Positions 1-9,449 of a DNA stretch of 64,000 nt are shown one piece after another. The DNA is from Bosea sp. 685. GTDB taxonomy: Bacteria; Pseudomonadota; Alphaproteobacteria; Rhizobiales; Beijerinckiaceae. The notes under the pieces are model-generated. The model ran no database searches. It worked only from the letters and a program-made list of their open reading frames with translations, and was not told the origin of the DNA. The position numbers and the translations under genes are program-made. Location of the stretch: assembly GCF_031884435.1 (NCBI RefSeq), contig NZ_CP134779.1, forward strand, positions 248,001 to 312,000, in the 5' to 3' direction. Position 1 is the stretch's first letter. Each line of letters begins with the position of its first letter.

Positions 1-1617
1 GTCGAGTTCCCCAACGCGCCGACCTCGGCTGATGTGACGGTCACGATCAACGGCAAGCCCGCAGCCGACATCTTCGGCAAGCCGACCGCCTTCACCCAGA
101 ACGAGGAAGGCCAGAAGCATTCGGCGCTGTGGCTGCGTGGCGCGACGCTGCCGGCCGGCAACTACGTCGTCGAGGCGACGCAAGGGGCGAACAAGGCGAC
201 GGTGAAATGGCAGGTCTTCGCGACGGCCCAGCCGCGCCGGGCCAAGAACGTCATCCTGTTCATCGGCGACGGCATGTCGGTGGCGCATCGCACTGCGGCG
301 CGGATCATGTCCAAGGGCTGGGAAGAGGGCCGCTTCAATGGCGAACTCGCCATCGACGACATGCCCAACATGGCGCTGATCTCGACCTCGGGCAGCGATT
401 CCATCGTCACCGACAGCGCCAACAGCGCCCATGCCTACACCACGGGCCACAAATCCTGCGTCAACGCGCTTGGCGTCTACTGCGCCAAGAACGCGCTGAC
501 GCTGGACCACCCCAAGGTCGAGACCATCTCGGAGCTGATCAAGCGCCGCAACAAGATGACGATCGGCGTCGTCACCAATGCCGAGATCGAGGATGCGACG
601 CCGGCCGCCATGGTCGCCCATACCCGCCGACGCTCGGATTACAACGACATCGTCAAGATGTTCTACGATGTGAAGCCGGACGTGATCATGGGCGGCGGCT
701 CGCCGAACTTCCTGCCCAAGACGACGCCGGGCTCCAAGCGCACCGATGATCTCGACTTCATCGCCCAGTTCAAGGCGGCCGGCTACAGCATCGCCACGAC
801 CAAGACCGAGATGAATGCGGCCGCCGCTTCCGGCGCCAAGAAGCTGCTCGGCCTCTACAACACCAGCAATGTCGACGGCGCCTTCGATCTGCGCCTCGCC
901 AAGAAGGGCAGCATCGCCAAGTTCCCCGACCAGCCCGACGTCGCCGAGCAGACCAAGGCTGCGATCGACATGCTGAAGAGCAATGAGGACGGCTTCTTCC
1001 TGATGGTCGAGTCCGGCCGCATCGACAAATACAGCCACTCGCTGGATTGGGAGCGGGCCGTGTTCGACACGATCATGCTCGACAACGCCGTCAAGATCGC
1101 CAAGGATTTCGCCGGTGAGCGCAACGACACGCTGATCATCGTCGTGCCCGATCATACCCATGCGGTCTCGCTCGTCGGCACCTATGATGACGAGCGCCCG
1201 GGTCAGCTCCTGCGCGACAAGCTCGGCACCTATGCCGACTCCAAGGCGCCGAATTACGGTCCGCTCGACGCCGATGGCTATCCGACCAACGTCAACACCT
1301 CGCGCCGCCTCGCCGTGGTCTTCGGCACCTATCCCGACACCTGCGACACGGGCCGCCCCTTCATGGATGGCGAGCGCGTTCCGGCGGTGAAGAGCGCCGA
1401 CGGCAAGACCAATGTCGCCAACGAAGCCGACTGCACCGGGCCGCTGGCGACGCGCAAGGTCGGCAACCTGCCTTTCGACGCGAATTCGGGCGTGCATTCC
1501 GGCGATGACGGCATCTTGACCGCGATGGGCCCGGGAGCCGAGAAATTCCGCGGCCACAAGCCCAACACCTATGTCTTCCGTGTGATGGCGGAAGCGCTGG
1601 CGCTGGGCGGCGAGTGA
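1..1617 (+). CDS. Alkaline phosphatase family protein (5' end outside the window)
   Basis: The reading frame is open back to base 1, so the N-terminus, including any signal peptide, lies outside the window. The protein hydrolyses phosphomonoesters, presumably in the periplasm. The alkaline phosphatase fold is shown by ILFIGDGM (first metal Asp), VTDSANSAHAYTTG (nucleophile Ser codon about 415-417), MVESGRIDKYSH, VVPDHTHAV and GVHSGDDG, which supply the Asp, Glu and His metal ligands in family order. Two cysteines near the C-terminus (PDTCDTG and ADCTG) could form a disulfide. A DUF3299-like gene follows after 28 bases and then an ABC pair, suggesting one operon. Substrate specificity cannot be read from the sequence. 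Confidence 0.9.
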   Translation, partial: VEFPNAPTSADVTVTINGKPAADIFGKPTAFTQNEEGQKHSALWLRGATLPAGNYVVEATQGANKATVKWQVFATAQPRRAKNVILFIGDGMSVAHRTAARIMSKGWEEGRFNGELAIDDMPNMALISTSGSDSIVTDSANSAHAYTTGHKSCVNALGVYCAKNALTLDHPKVETISELIKRRNKMTIGVVTNAEIEDATPAAMVAHTRRRSDYNDIVKMFYDVKPDVIMGGGSPNFLPKTTPGSKRTDDLDFIAQFKAAGYSIATTKTEMNAAAASGAKKLLGLYNTSNVDGAFDLRLAKKGSIAKFPDQPDVAEQTKAAIDMLKSNEDGFFLMVESGRIDKYSHSLDWERAVFDTIMLDNAVKIAKDFAGERNDTLIIVVPDHTHAVSLVGTYDDERPGQLLRDKLGTYADSKAPNYGPLDADGYPTNVNTSRRLAVVFGTYPDTCDTGRPFMDGERVPAVKSADGKTNVANEADCTGPLATRKVGNLPFDANSGVHSGDDGILTAMGPGAEKFRGHKPNTYVFRVMAEALALGGE

Positions 1618-1645
1618 GCCGGTCCTGATCCGAGGCGAATGGTCC

Positions 1646-2107
1646 GTGCAGCAACCGATCCTCCTCGCAAGACTGTCCCGTCGCGGGCTCCTTCAGGGGC
1701 TCGCGACGCTCGCGTTCTGCGAGGCCGCCTCCGCGGACGAGGCGACGATCAGTTTCGACGGGCTCTACAAATCCTTCGGCGTGCTCGGCTTCCAGTTCTC
1801 GGATCGCGCCACGAGCCTGCGCGGGCAGGAGGTGCGCATGCTCGGCTACATGGCGCCGCCGCTGAAGCCCGAGAGCCATTTCTTCGTGCTGACGCGCGAA
1901 CCCCTGGCGATCTGCCCATTCTGCCAGTCCGATGCCGACTGGCCGGTCGATATCGTCGTGGTCTTCATGAAGGCGGTGACGCCGATGGTCAGTGCCGGGC
2001 AGAAGGTCGCGGTCTCCGGACGTCTCGAAATCGGCTCCGCGATCGATGCCGAGACCGGCTTCGTCAGCCAGATCAGACTCGTCGATGCCAGTTTTCACGT
2101 CGCTTGA
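1646..2107 (+). CDS. DUF3299-like exported protein
   Basis: A 153-residue protein with a GTG start; an ATG seven bases upstream is in another frame. The N-terminus (LSRRGLLQGLATLAF) looks like a Tat signal with an RR pair and a hydrophobic stretch, so the product is probably periplasmic. The body has VRMLGYMAPPL followed by a CPFC motif (Cys90 and Cys93), which resembles DUF3299 proteins. In Pseudomonas a DUF3299 gene lies with a LolD-type ATPase and FtsX-type permease in a zinc-responsive cluster (PA4063-PA4066), and the same partners follow here. The next gene starts inside this one (22-base overlap), implying translational coupling. Biochemical function is unknown; a metal-related role is inferred from context and the CPFC motif. 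Confidence 0.65.
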   Translation: MQQPILLARLSRRGLLQGLATLAFCEAASADEATISFDGLYKSFGVLGFQFSDRATSLRGQEVRMLGYMAPPLKPESHFFVLTREPLAICPFCQSDADWPVDIVVVFMKAVTPMVSAGQKVAVSGRLEIGSAIDAETGFVSQIRLVDASFHVA

Positions 2108-2816
2108 ACGGCAGCCGGCGGCTGCGGCGCGGGCGCTGCAGTTGACCGGGGTCAGGCTCGACCATCGAGGCGGCGATGGCCGGCCGTTCCGGGTGCTCGA
2201 TCTCGCCGGCCTGGCGATTCCAGCTGGCGCACGGGTGGGTCTGCGCGGCGCCTCGGGCTCGGGCAAGACCTCGCTGCTGCATCTCGTCGCCGGGCTGATC
2301 CGGCCCGATGCCGGTTCGGTCAGCTGGGGCGACATAATGGTCTCGGATCTGCCTGTCGGCGCCCGCGACCGCTGGCGCCAGGCGACGCTGGGCTTCGTCT
2401 TCCAGGATTTTCACCTGATCCCCGAGCTCGACGTCGCGGCGAACATCACCTTGCCCCTGACCTTCTCGCAGTGGCGGATCGGGCCGGCTGAGCATGAGCG
2501 GGCGGCGATGCTCGCGGCCCGGATGGGGCTGACCGATCTTCGGCGCAAGGCGGGCGTGCTGTCGCGCGGCGAGCAGCAGCGCGTGGCGATTGCGCGCGCG
2601 GTTTTGCTGCGGCCTGCGCTGATCCTTGCCGATGAGCCCACAGCCAGCCTCGACGCTGCCCATGCCGCCGAGGTCGGAGCGCTCCTGGTCGAGGTCGCAA
2701 CCGAAACCGGTGCGACCCTGATCTGCGCCTCGCATGATACGGCGCTGCTGGCGCGGATGGACCGGCGCATCGAGCTTGCGGTAGCCCCCGCCGCGCCGAT
2801 CGAGAGCGCGGCATGA
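2085..2816 (+). CDS. LolD/MacB-type ABC transporter ATP-binding protein
   Basis: A 243-residue ATPase subunit with Walker A GASGSGKTS, signature LSRGEQQRVAIARA (the usual SGG is SRG), Walker B LILADEPTASLD and a switch histidine in ASHD. The open frame extends upstream to 1992, but homology begins after ATG 2085, which lies within the preceding gene. The following permease overlaps it by four bases (ATGA). The family powers FtsX-type permeases that move or release lipids, peptides or metals at the periplasmic face rather than classical import. With the DUF3299-like gene and a His-rich permease loop, a metal-linked job is the best guess. Confidence 0.88.
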   Translation: MPVFTSLERQPAAAARALQLTGVRLDHRGGDGRPFRVLDLAGLAIPAGARVGLRGASGSGKTSLLHLVAGLIRPDAGSVSWGDIMVSDLPVGARDRWRQATLGFVFQDFHLIPELDVAANITLPLTFSQWRIGPAEHERAAMLAARMGLTDLRRKAGVLSRGEQQRVAIARAVLLRPALILADEPTASLDAAHAAEVGALLVEVATETGATLICASHDTALLARMDRRIELAVAPAAPIESAA

Positions 2817-4048
2817 ACCCGCTCCCGATGGTCTGGGCCGATATCCGGGCCCTGCGCTGGACGGCGCTGGCGATCATCGTGCTGGTGGCGCTTGCGGTCG
2901 CTGTCGGGGTGGCGATCGGGGCGCAGGAGCGGGCCTTGCGGCGCAGCTCGGCGGCTGCGGCCGAGGATTTCGACCTGCTGATCGGTGCGCCGGGCAGCCA
3001 GACACAGTTGCTGATGTCGGCGGTCTATCTCCAGCCGGATGCGGTGCCGCTGATGGACGGGCGATTGCTCAACACGCTGGCGCGGGATGAGCGTGTCGCC
3101 GGCGTCGCGCCGATCGCCTTCGGCGACGTCAGCAAGAGCTATGTGATCGTCGGCACCACGGCGGCCTTTGCCGGCCGCTGGGGGCGGCTCGCGCCATCGC
3201 AGGGTCGGCTCTTCGCGAGGGAGGGCGAGGCGGTGCTGGGGGCCGATGTCAGCTATGGCCTCGGCGACAGCATCGCGCCATCGCATGGCGTCCTCGGCGC
3301 AACCGCGCGTCCGGGCGTGGCGCATGAGGACGAGGCCGGGCATCGCCATGCCGGTCACGACTATGTCGCGGTCGGGCGGTTGCCGCGCCTCGGTTCGCCC
3401 TGGGACCGGGCGATCCTGGTGCCGGTCGAGAGCGTCTGGGAGATCCATGGCCTCGCCAATGGCCACGCCGTGGATGACGGCCGGATCGGGCCGCCTTTCG
3501 ACGGGCCGCGGATCCCCGGCGTGCCGGCCCTGGTCGTCAAGCCGCGCAGCGTCGCCGGCGCCTATGCCTTGCGGGCGCAATATCGCCAGGGCGGTACGAT
3601 GGCGTTCTTTCCCGCCGAGGTTCTGGTCACGCTCTACCGCGCGCTTGGTGATGTCCGCAGTGTCCTGGTCGCAGCCTCCTTCCTCAATGCGCTGCTGATC
3701 CTGGCGGCGGTCCTGCTGTTGCTGATCGCGGTCGCGGGCCTGCGGCGGCGGCGCTATGCGATCCTGCGGGCGCTGGGCGCGCCACGCGGCTATGTGCTGC
3801 TGGTCGTCTGGCTGGGCATGGCCGGGCTGATCGGCGCAGGCTGCGTCGCGGGCCTGCTGGCTGGCGCGGTGCTGACGACAGCGCTGTCAGGCGTCATCGC
3901 CGGGCAGACCGGGCTGCGGCTCGTCTTCGCGATCGAGAGCCAGGAGATCGCCTTCGTGGCGGCGCTGCTTCTCATCGGCAGTGCGATCACGCTGGTGCCG
4001 GCGCTGATGTCCTATCGCGCCCCGGCGGTCGCCGGCCTGCGCGACTGA
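2813..4048 (+). CDS. FtsX-family ABC permease with histidine-rich periplasmic loop
   Basis: A 411-residue inner-membrane protein with one N-terminal membrane segment (about 15-37), a long periplasmic domain and three C-terminal segments (about 290-400), the MacB/FtsX topology. The loop contains AHEDEAGHRHAGHDY with His171, 177, 179 and 182, a plausible divalent-metal site. It overlaps the ATPase gene by ATGA and is probably co-expressed with the upstream DUF3299-like and alkaline phosphatase genes. Homologous pairs in Pseudomonas and Vibrio zinc-regulated clusters also sit beside DUF3299. Direction of transport and ligand are unknown. Confidence 0.85.
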   Translation: MNPLPMVWADIRALRWTALAIIVLVALAVAVGVAIGAQERALRRSSAAAAEDFDLLIGAPGSQTQLLMSAVYLQPDAVPLMDGRLLNTLARDERVAGVAPIAFGDVSKSYVIVGTTAAFAGRWGRLAPSQGRLFAREGEAVLGADVSYGLGDSIAPSHGVLGATARPGVAHEDEAGHRHAGHDYVAVGRLPRLGSPWDRAILVPVESVWEIHGLANGHAVDDGRIGPPFDGPRIPGVPALVVKPRSVAGAYALRAQYRQGGTMAFFPAEVLVTLYRALGDVRSVLVAASFLNALLILAAVLLLLIAVAGLRRRRYAILRALGAPRGYVLLVVWLGMAGLIGAGCVAGLLAGAVLTTALSGVIAGQTGLRLVFAIESQEIAFVAALLLIGSAITLVPALMSYRAPAVAGLRD

Positions 4049-4128
4049 GTTCGTTTACCCATACGCTGCTGTCGCGATTTGACATCGAGCAGCCTAAACT
4101 TGCACCGAACCCGAGCGTGGTGCGCAGC

Positions 4129-4752
4129 ATGCCTCTCCCCAATCGCGTCAGCCCCGATGGCAGCCTCTTCGCCGATCCGGCGCGCGGCCTGTTCTATGGC
4201 AATCGCGGTGGGCGTTTCCACGATCCGCGGTCGCACGCCGTGCCGACGCGGCTTTATGCCAACCGGCAATGGCTCTGCTGTGTGCTCTCCTTCAAGGGCC
4301 GCAGCCGGACGGTCTGGGGGCAGGGCTATACCGAGCTGTTCTTCTGCGATGAGGTGACCGCGCTCGCCGCCGGGCACCGGCCCTGCATGGAATGCCGTCG
4401 CGCGGATGCGCTGCACTATCGTGCGGCATTGGTGAGCGGGCTCGGCTTGAGCGAGATGCCGCTCTTTCCGGCGATCGACCAAAGGCTCGATGCGGAGCGG
4501 CGCATCGGCCGCGCGAAGCGCCTGCACCAGCTGGAGGCGGGCGCATTGCCCGATGGCGCGATGCTCGCGACTGAAGCGGGATTTCTGGCTCTCAGGGGGG
4601 ATGCCGGACTGCTCTGGTCGCCATCGGGCTATATCGCGCGCCGGCCTCGTCCAACTGGCGCGGTCGCCGTCTTGACGCCGCCGGCGACGCTGAGCGCGCT
4701 GATGAACGGCTATCAACCGAGCTGGCATCCCAGCGTCACAGCGTTCGCCTGA
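4129..4752 (+). CDS. Conserved uncharacterised protein with Ada-like Cys motif
   Basis: About 207 residues from ATG 4129; GTG codons at 4117 and 4120 are in-frame alternatives and no strong ribosome site decides. No signal peptide or membrane segment is visible. The segment FFCDEVTALAAGHRPCMECRR resembles the second half of the zinc site of Ada methyltransferase N-domains (GYRPCKRC), and a CC pair upstream (WLCCVL) could complete a four-Cys site. The rest of Ada (AraC and methyltransferase domains) is absent. I believe close relatives are widespread in Rhizobiales but their function is not known to me. It stands alone, 80 bases after the ABC permease. Confidence 0.7.
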   Translation: MPLPNRVSPDGSLFADPARGLFYGNRGGRFHDPRSHAVPTRLYANRQWLCCVLSFKGRSRTVWGQGYTELFFCDEVTALAAGHRPCMECRRADALHYRAALVSGLGLSEMPLFPAIDQRLDAERRIGRAKRLHQLEAGALPDGAMLATEAGFLALRGDAGLLWSPSGYIARRPRPTGAVAVLTPPATLSALMNGYQPSWHPSVTAFA

Positions 4753-4854
4753 AACTGAGCGAACCCGATTGCCAGCCTCCTGCCCCAAGGGCAACGTGCC
4801 GCGGCCGAGTCTGAAGGGCTTGCCGATTTCGGCCTGCGAAGATCGGCCGGCTCT

Positions 4855-4904
4855 AGAGCATTGCGCGAAAAAGTGGGTACCGGTTTTTCGCATGAGCAAT
4901 GCTC
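4855..4904. repeat. Dispersed palindromic element, family A
   Basis: GAGCATTGC at 4856 is repeated in inverted form as GCAATGCTC ending at 4904. Inside, GCGAAAAA and TTTTTCGC flank a GTGGGTACCGG core. The same core recurs near 7562, 14650, 16361 and 21434, always between genes, as expected for a small rhizobial-type intergenic palindrome. Confidence 0.85.
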
Positions 4905-4939
4905 CAGACTTTTAGGATCTGGGCGCTGGGGAGATAGCG

Positions 4940-5437
4940 ATGTTGTCGAACATGATCCGGGCTTTCGCCGTTGCCGCTGTGATGGTCACCATGCCGGCCC
5001 TGGCGGGCCCGCTCACCCTCACCGCGGCCGACCCCGTCGCGACCGTGACGATCCCCGAGGAATGGTCGGGCAAGACAATCGCGCGCGGGCTCGAGATCAA
5101 GACGCCCGACGAGGAGGTCTATCTCTGGTTCGAGCTGATTGCGCCCGGCGAGATGGCCAGCGTTCAAAAGGAGCATGACCGCTATTTCGAGAAGGAGGGC
5201 GTCACAGTCACCGGCGCGTCCGAGACCAAGAAGTCCGAGGTCAATGGCCGGGCCTGGTCCTTCACCGAACTCGCCGCAACCAATAAGGACGGCCCCTCGA
5301 TCATCCGCTATGTCGCGATCAATCCGAATGTGGCGAGCGGCAAGATCATCCTGATGACCTATTGGGCTTCGCCGGATGGCGACAAGACCCATGACGCCGC
5401 CATGTCCAAGCTGATCGATGGCATCAGCTTCAAATAG
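4940..5437 (+). CDS. Secreted protein of unknown function
   Basis: A 165-residue protein with a GGGGAGA ribosome site upstream of ATG 4940. A hydrophobic signal peptide (MIRAFAVAAVMVTMPALA, cleavage after ALA-G about residue 23) predicts export. The mature part is rich in charged residues and beta-type segments (VATVTIPEEWSG, EVYLWFELIAPGE, IIRYVAINPN), has no cysteines and no recognisable catalytic motif. It is transcribed alone, preceded by a palindromic repeat. Relatives are often labelled hypothetical or, wrongly, histidine kinase. I cannot assign a function. Confidence 0.75.
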   Translation: MLSNMIRAFAVAAVMVTMPALAGPLTLTAADPVATVTIPEEWSGKTIARGLEIKTPDEEVYLWFELIAPGEMASVQKEHDRYFEKEGVTVTGASETKKSEVNGRAWSFTELAATNKDGPSIIRYVAINPNVASGKIILMTYWASPDGDKTHDAAMSKLIDGISFK

Positions 5438-5528
5438 CGCGCCCTTCCGGGGGCTTTCCTGGGATTGAGGAACCTTTCGCGCCATGGGGGCGTTGCCCCA
5501 GCATGGTCCGTTCGAAAGAGGTTTTTCA

Positions 5529-5603
5529 ATGCGCTCGATTGCTTTGTGGCTCCTTGGTGTGCCGATTCCGCTGATCATCCTGCTCTGGTTCTTCATGCGC
5601 TGA
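5529..5603 (+). CDS. 24-residue hydrophobic membrane peptide
   Basis: A tiny reading frame starting MRSIALWLLGVPIP and ending WFFMR, almost entirely one hydrophobic helix with a central VPIP break. An AAAGAGG ribosome site stands at a normal distance upstream. Similar peptides beginning MRS-ALWLLGVP recur, to my knowledge, in many Rhizobiales genomes, usually unannotated. No function is known. It lies between the secreted-protein gene and the ABC exporter. Confidence 0.6.
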   Translation: MRSIALWLLGVPIPLIILLWFFMR

Positions 5604-5777
5604 AGCGGAGGGCCGCTTCGCTTCACATTTGCAGTGGCCGGGCCTCGCTCCGGCCATTGCCATGTCTGGTTGCTGGCCATGTCGGGCTGCTGACAGAGTC
5701 CGTCAGGCGTAGATGCTTTCCCGGTTGCGCGCGGCGCGCATGCCCGCAGCATCGCAACATGCCGTGATCTCACCTAT

Positions 5778-6709
<932 letters not shown>

Positions 6710-6713
<4 letters not shown>

Positions 6714-7489
6714 CCGCGGCAATCGTCAACTGGCACGCCATCCGCGCGATCTATCTGTTCGAGATGGCGCGGACCTGGCGCACGCCGCTGCAGAGCATCG
6801 TCTCGCCGGTGATCTCGACCTCGCTCTATTTCATCGTCTTCGGCGGAGCGATCGGCTCGCATATGCCGGTGATCGGCGGCGTGCCTTACGGCGCCTTCAT
6901 CGTGCCCGGGCTGATCATGCTGTCGCTGCTGACGCAGAGCATCGCCAACGCCTCCTTCGCGATCTATTTCCCGAAATTCACCGGCACGATCTACGAACTG
7001 CTCTCGGCCCCGGTCGCCTGGTGGGAGGCCGTGATCGCCTATGTCGGAGCCGCCGCGACGAAATCGATCCTGCTCGGGCTGATCATCCTGCTGACGGCCT
7101 CCTTCTTCGTGCCCGAGATCAGGATCGAGCATCCGTTCTTCATGCTGCTCTTCCTGGCGCTGACGGCGACCACCTTCAGCCTGTTCGGCTTCATCATCGG
7201 CATCTGGGCTGACGGTTTCGAACGTTTGCAGGTGGTGCCGCTGCTGATCGTGACGCCGCTGACCTTCCTCGGCGGCTCGTTTTATTCGATCGATATGCTG
7301 CCGGGCTTCTGGCGCACGGTCGCGCTGTTCAATCCGGTCGTCTACCTGATCAGCGGTTTTCGCTGGAGCTTCTATGGCGTCGCCGATGTCGGCCTCGGCG
7401 TCAGCCTGGGGATGACGCTGGTCTTCCTCGCGGCCTGCATCGCCGTCGTCGGCTGCATCTTCCGCACCGGCTATCGCCTGAAGAACTGA
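6710..7489 (+). CDS. ABC-2 type transporter permease
   Basis: A 259-residue inner-membrane protein with about six hydrophobic segments and the ABC-2 pattern, including the conserved late segment around [19 protein letters not shown] and [13 protein letters not shown]. It starts at ATG 6710 overlapping the ATPase stop codon and ends exactly at a perfect hairpin. It should form the membrane channel for the ATPase encoded at 5778-6713. Confidence 0.92.
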
Positions 7490-7540
7490 AGCCCTACAGC
7501 ATCAGGCCGAATATCCTGTTCGGCCTGATGCTGTAGGGCT
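7490..7540 (+). terminator. Perfect 22-bp inverted repeat after the ABC-2 operon
   Basis: AGCCCTACAGCATCAGGCCG (plus AA) at 7490-7511 is matched exactly by its reverse complement at 7519-7540, with a 7-base loop. It begins on the base after the permease stop codon. There is no T-tract, so it could work as a bidirectional stop or mRNA-stabilising hairpin toward the convergent chemoreceptor gene. Confidence 0.75.
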
Positions 7541-7561
7541 TCGATTCTGCATCGGCTTGTT

Positions 7562-7586
7562 CCGAAAACCGGTTCCCACTTTTCGG
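7562..7586. repeat. Family A palindrome core
   Basis: CCGAAAACCGGTTCCCACTT followed by TTCGG is the same core found at 4855, 14650, 16361 and 21434. It sits between the convergent permease and chemoreceptor genes. Confidence 0.7.
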
Positions 7587-7613
7587 GTCGATACTCTCGG
7601 AGCTGTCGGCCAA

Positions 7614-9320
7614 TCAGGCCGCCCGCACATCCCTGAAGAAGGTCTCGACCGCGCCACGCAGATCCTGCGCCTCGCGCGCCAGCTTCTCGGCCGTGACCAG
7701 AACCTGGCTCGCCGAAGCCGTCGCCGATTCGGACGCCGCCGTGACGTGCTCCATCTGGTTGGCGACGTTCGCCGTGCTGCTGGCCGTGGCCTGGGCGCTG
7801 CTGGCGATCTCGGAGGTCGCGATCCGCTGCTGGGTAGTGGCGCCGGCGATGGCGACGGTATGCTGCGCGACCTCGCTCATGACGGCCGCGATCATCTCGA
7901 TGCTGACGACGGCGTCCTGCGTCTCGCGCTCGAAGGCACCGATCTGAGCAGCGATCTCATCCGTCGCCTGCGCGGTCCGGCTCGCCAGCAACTTGACCTC
8001 TCCGGCCACGACGCTGAAGCCGCGTCCCGCTTCGCCGGCGCGGGCGGCCTCGATGGTGGCGTTGAGTGCGAGCAGATTGGTCTGGGCGGCGATGTCGCGG
8101 ATCAGCCCGACCACCTTGGCGATGTTGCTCGCTGCCTGCGCCAGATTGGCGACACTGGTGCTCGCCGCTTCAGCGTCCTGCGCCGCATTGGTGACGACGC
8201 TGTTGGCCTTGCCGACACGCTCGGCGATTTCCGCGATCGAGGCGGAGAGCTCTTCGGAGGCGGCGGCGACAGCGCGGACGCTGTCGGACGCATCGAGCGA
8301 GGCGCTGCGCGCGCCGCCGGCCTGCGAGGTGGCGTCGGTCGCGATGGTGGAAAGGCTCCGCGCCGTCGCTTCCATCTCGCGGGAGCTGGCGCGCACCGTG
8401 TCGAGCACGGCTTCGATCCTGACGTCGAAATCGGCAATCAATTGCTCGCGCCTGGCTTGCCGGCCCGCCCTGGCGGCCTCGGAAGCGCGTGCATCGGCCT
8501 CGAGCGAACCTCGCGCCCGGGCGTTGTCGCGAAACACCACGACGGCGCGCGCCATGCTGCCGATCTCGTCTGGCCGCGACGTTGACGGAATGGCGTCAAC
8601 CGGCTCGGAAAAGGCCAGGCGCTGCATCGTCTTGGCGAGGAGGCGCAGCGGCTTCGCTACCCGCCAGCGCACGACGATGAGGGTGAGGGCGAGGCCAAGC
8701 GAGATGACCAGCGTTCCGATCAGGATTTGCGTGCGAATGCTGTCCTTCTGGAGTTCGCTGAGCTTGCCGTCGATTGCGGCGCTGTCGGCGCCGCTGAGCG
8801 CCGCGAGGCGCTTGAGGGCAGCGTTCAGGGCCAGCCGATTGGCCCGGTTGCTTTCGTTGTTGGTGAGTTCGTTGACGGCGGTCGGGCCGGATTCGCGGCC
8901 CCGGCGCACGGCTTCCTCGCGGAAGAGGACAAAAGCTTCGACCTGGATCGCAACCTCGCGGAATGCAGCCTCGTCATCGGGTTTGACAAGCTGACGCCAT
9001 TCCCCGAGCAGTCTGCGAATGTCGGCGAGCTCGGCCATGAGAGGTTTGGCGAATTGCTCGGAGTCCTGCGCGTCGCGACTCATGATCATGCCGCGCGTTT
9101 CCATGACGACCGCATTGACGAGACCATTCATGCGTTCGGCCATCAGCACCCTGCGCGAGGCTGCCTGCATGTCGTCCGTCATCGCGGCATAGCGGCTGAG
9201 CGTCTGGACGCCGATGAAGATCGTGAGCGCAGCCGCCAGCGCCAGCAAGGTCACGCTTGCGAAAATCTGGTTGGCAATCTTGCGCAAGGCGACCATCCAT
9301 AGGCGCTGTCTCCCGTTCAT
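7614..9320 (-). CDS. Methyl-accepting chemotaxis protein
   Basis: About 568 residues from ATG 9320 (ATG 9296 is also plausible and gives a more typical short cytoplasmic N-terminus). Two membrane segments (about 15-35 and 195-215) enclose a helical periplasmic sensor domain of the four-helix type. A HAMP region follows (about 220-270, [18 protein letters not shown]), then a long coiled-coil signalling domain with the hairpin tip [20 protein letters not shown] that contacts CheA and CheW. No CheR/CheB tail pentapeptide is seen. No other che gene is in the window, so it is an orphan receptor; the ligand cannot be predicted. Confidence 0.92.
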   Translation of the reverse strand: MNGRQRLWMVALRKIANQIFASVTLLALAAALTIFIGVQTLSRYAAMTDDMQAASRRVLMAERMNGLVNAVVMETRGMIMSRDAQDSEQFAKPLMAELADIRRLLGEWRQLVKPDDEAAFREVAIQVEAFVLFREEAVRRGRESGPTAVNELTNNESNRANRLALNAALKRLAALSGADSAAIDGKLSELQKDSIRTQILIGTLVISLGLALTLIVVRWRVAKPLRLLAKTMQRLAFSEPVDAIPSTSRPDEIGSMARAVVVFRDNARARGSLEADARASEAARAGRQARREQLIADFDVRIEAVLDTVRASSREMEATARSLSTIATDATSQAGGARSASLDASDSVRAVAAASEELSASIAEIAERVGKANSVVTNAAQDAEAASTSVANLAQAASNIAKVVGLIRDIAAQTNLLALNATIEAARAGEAGRGFSVVAGEVKLLASRTAQATDEIAAQIGAFERETQDAVVSIEMIAAVMSEVAQHTVAIAGATTQQRIATSEIASSAQATASSTANVANQMEHVTAASESATASASQVLVTAEKLAREAQDLRGAVETFFRDVRAA

Positions 9321-9449
9321 CGGGCCGGTGCGCAAAGCCTGACCCGGGAGCCCCGCATAGTGGCGAGTAATCATTAAGCCGAGGTAATTGCCGGCCGCCT
9401 TGGGCTCGGCTGATTGACTTCCCCGGCCTCATCCTGTTCTCACACGGCC

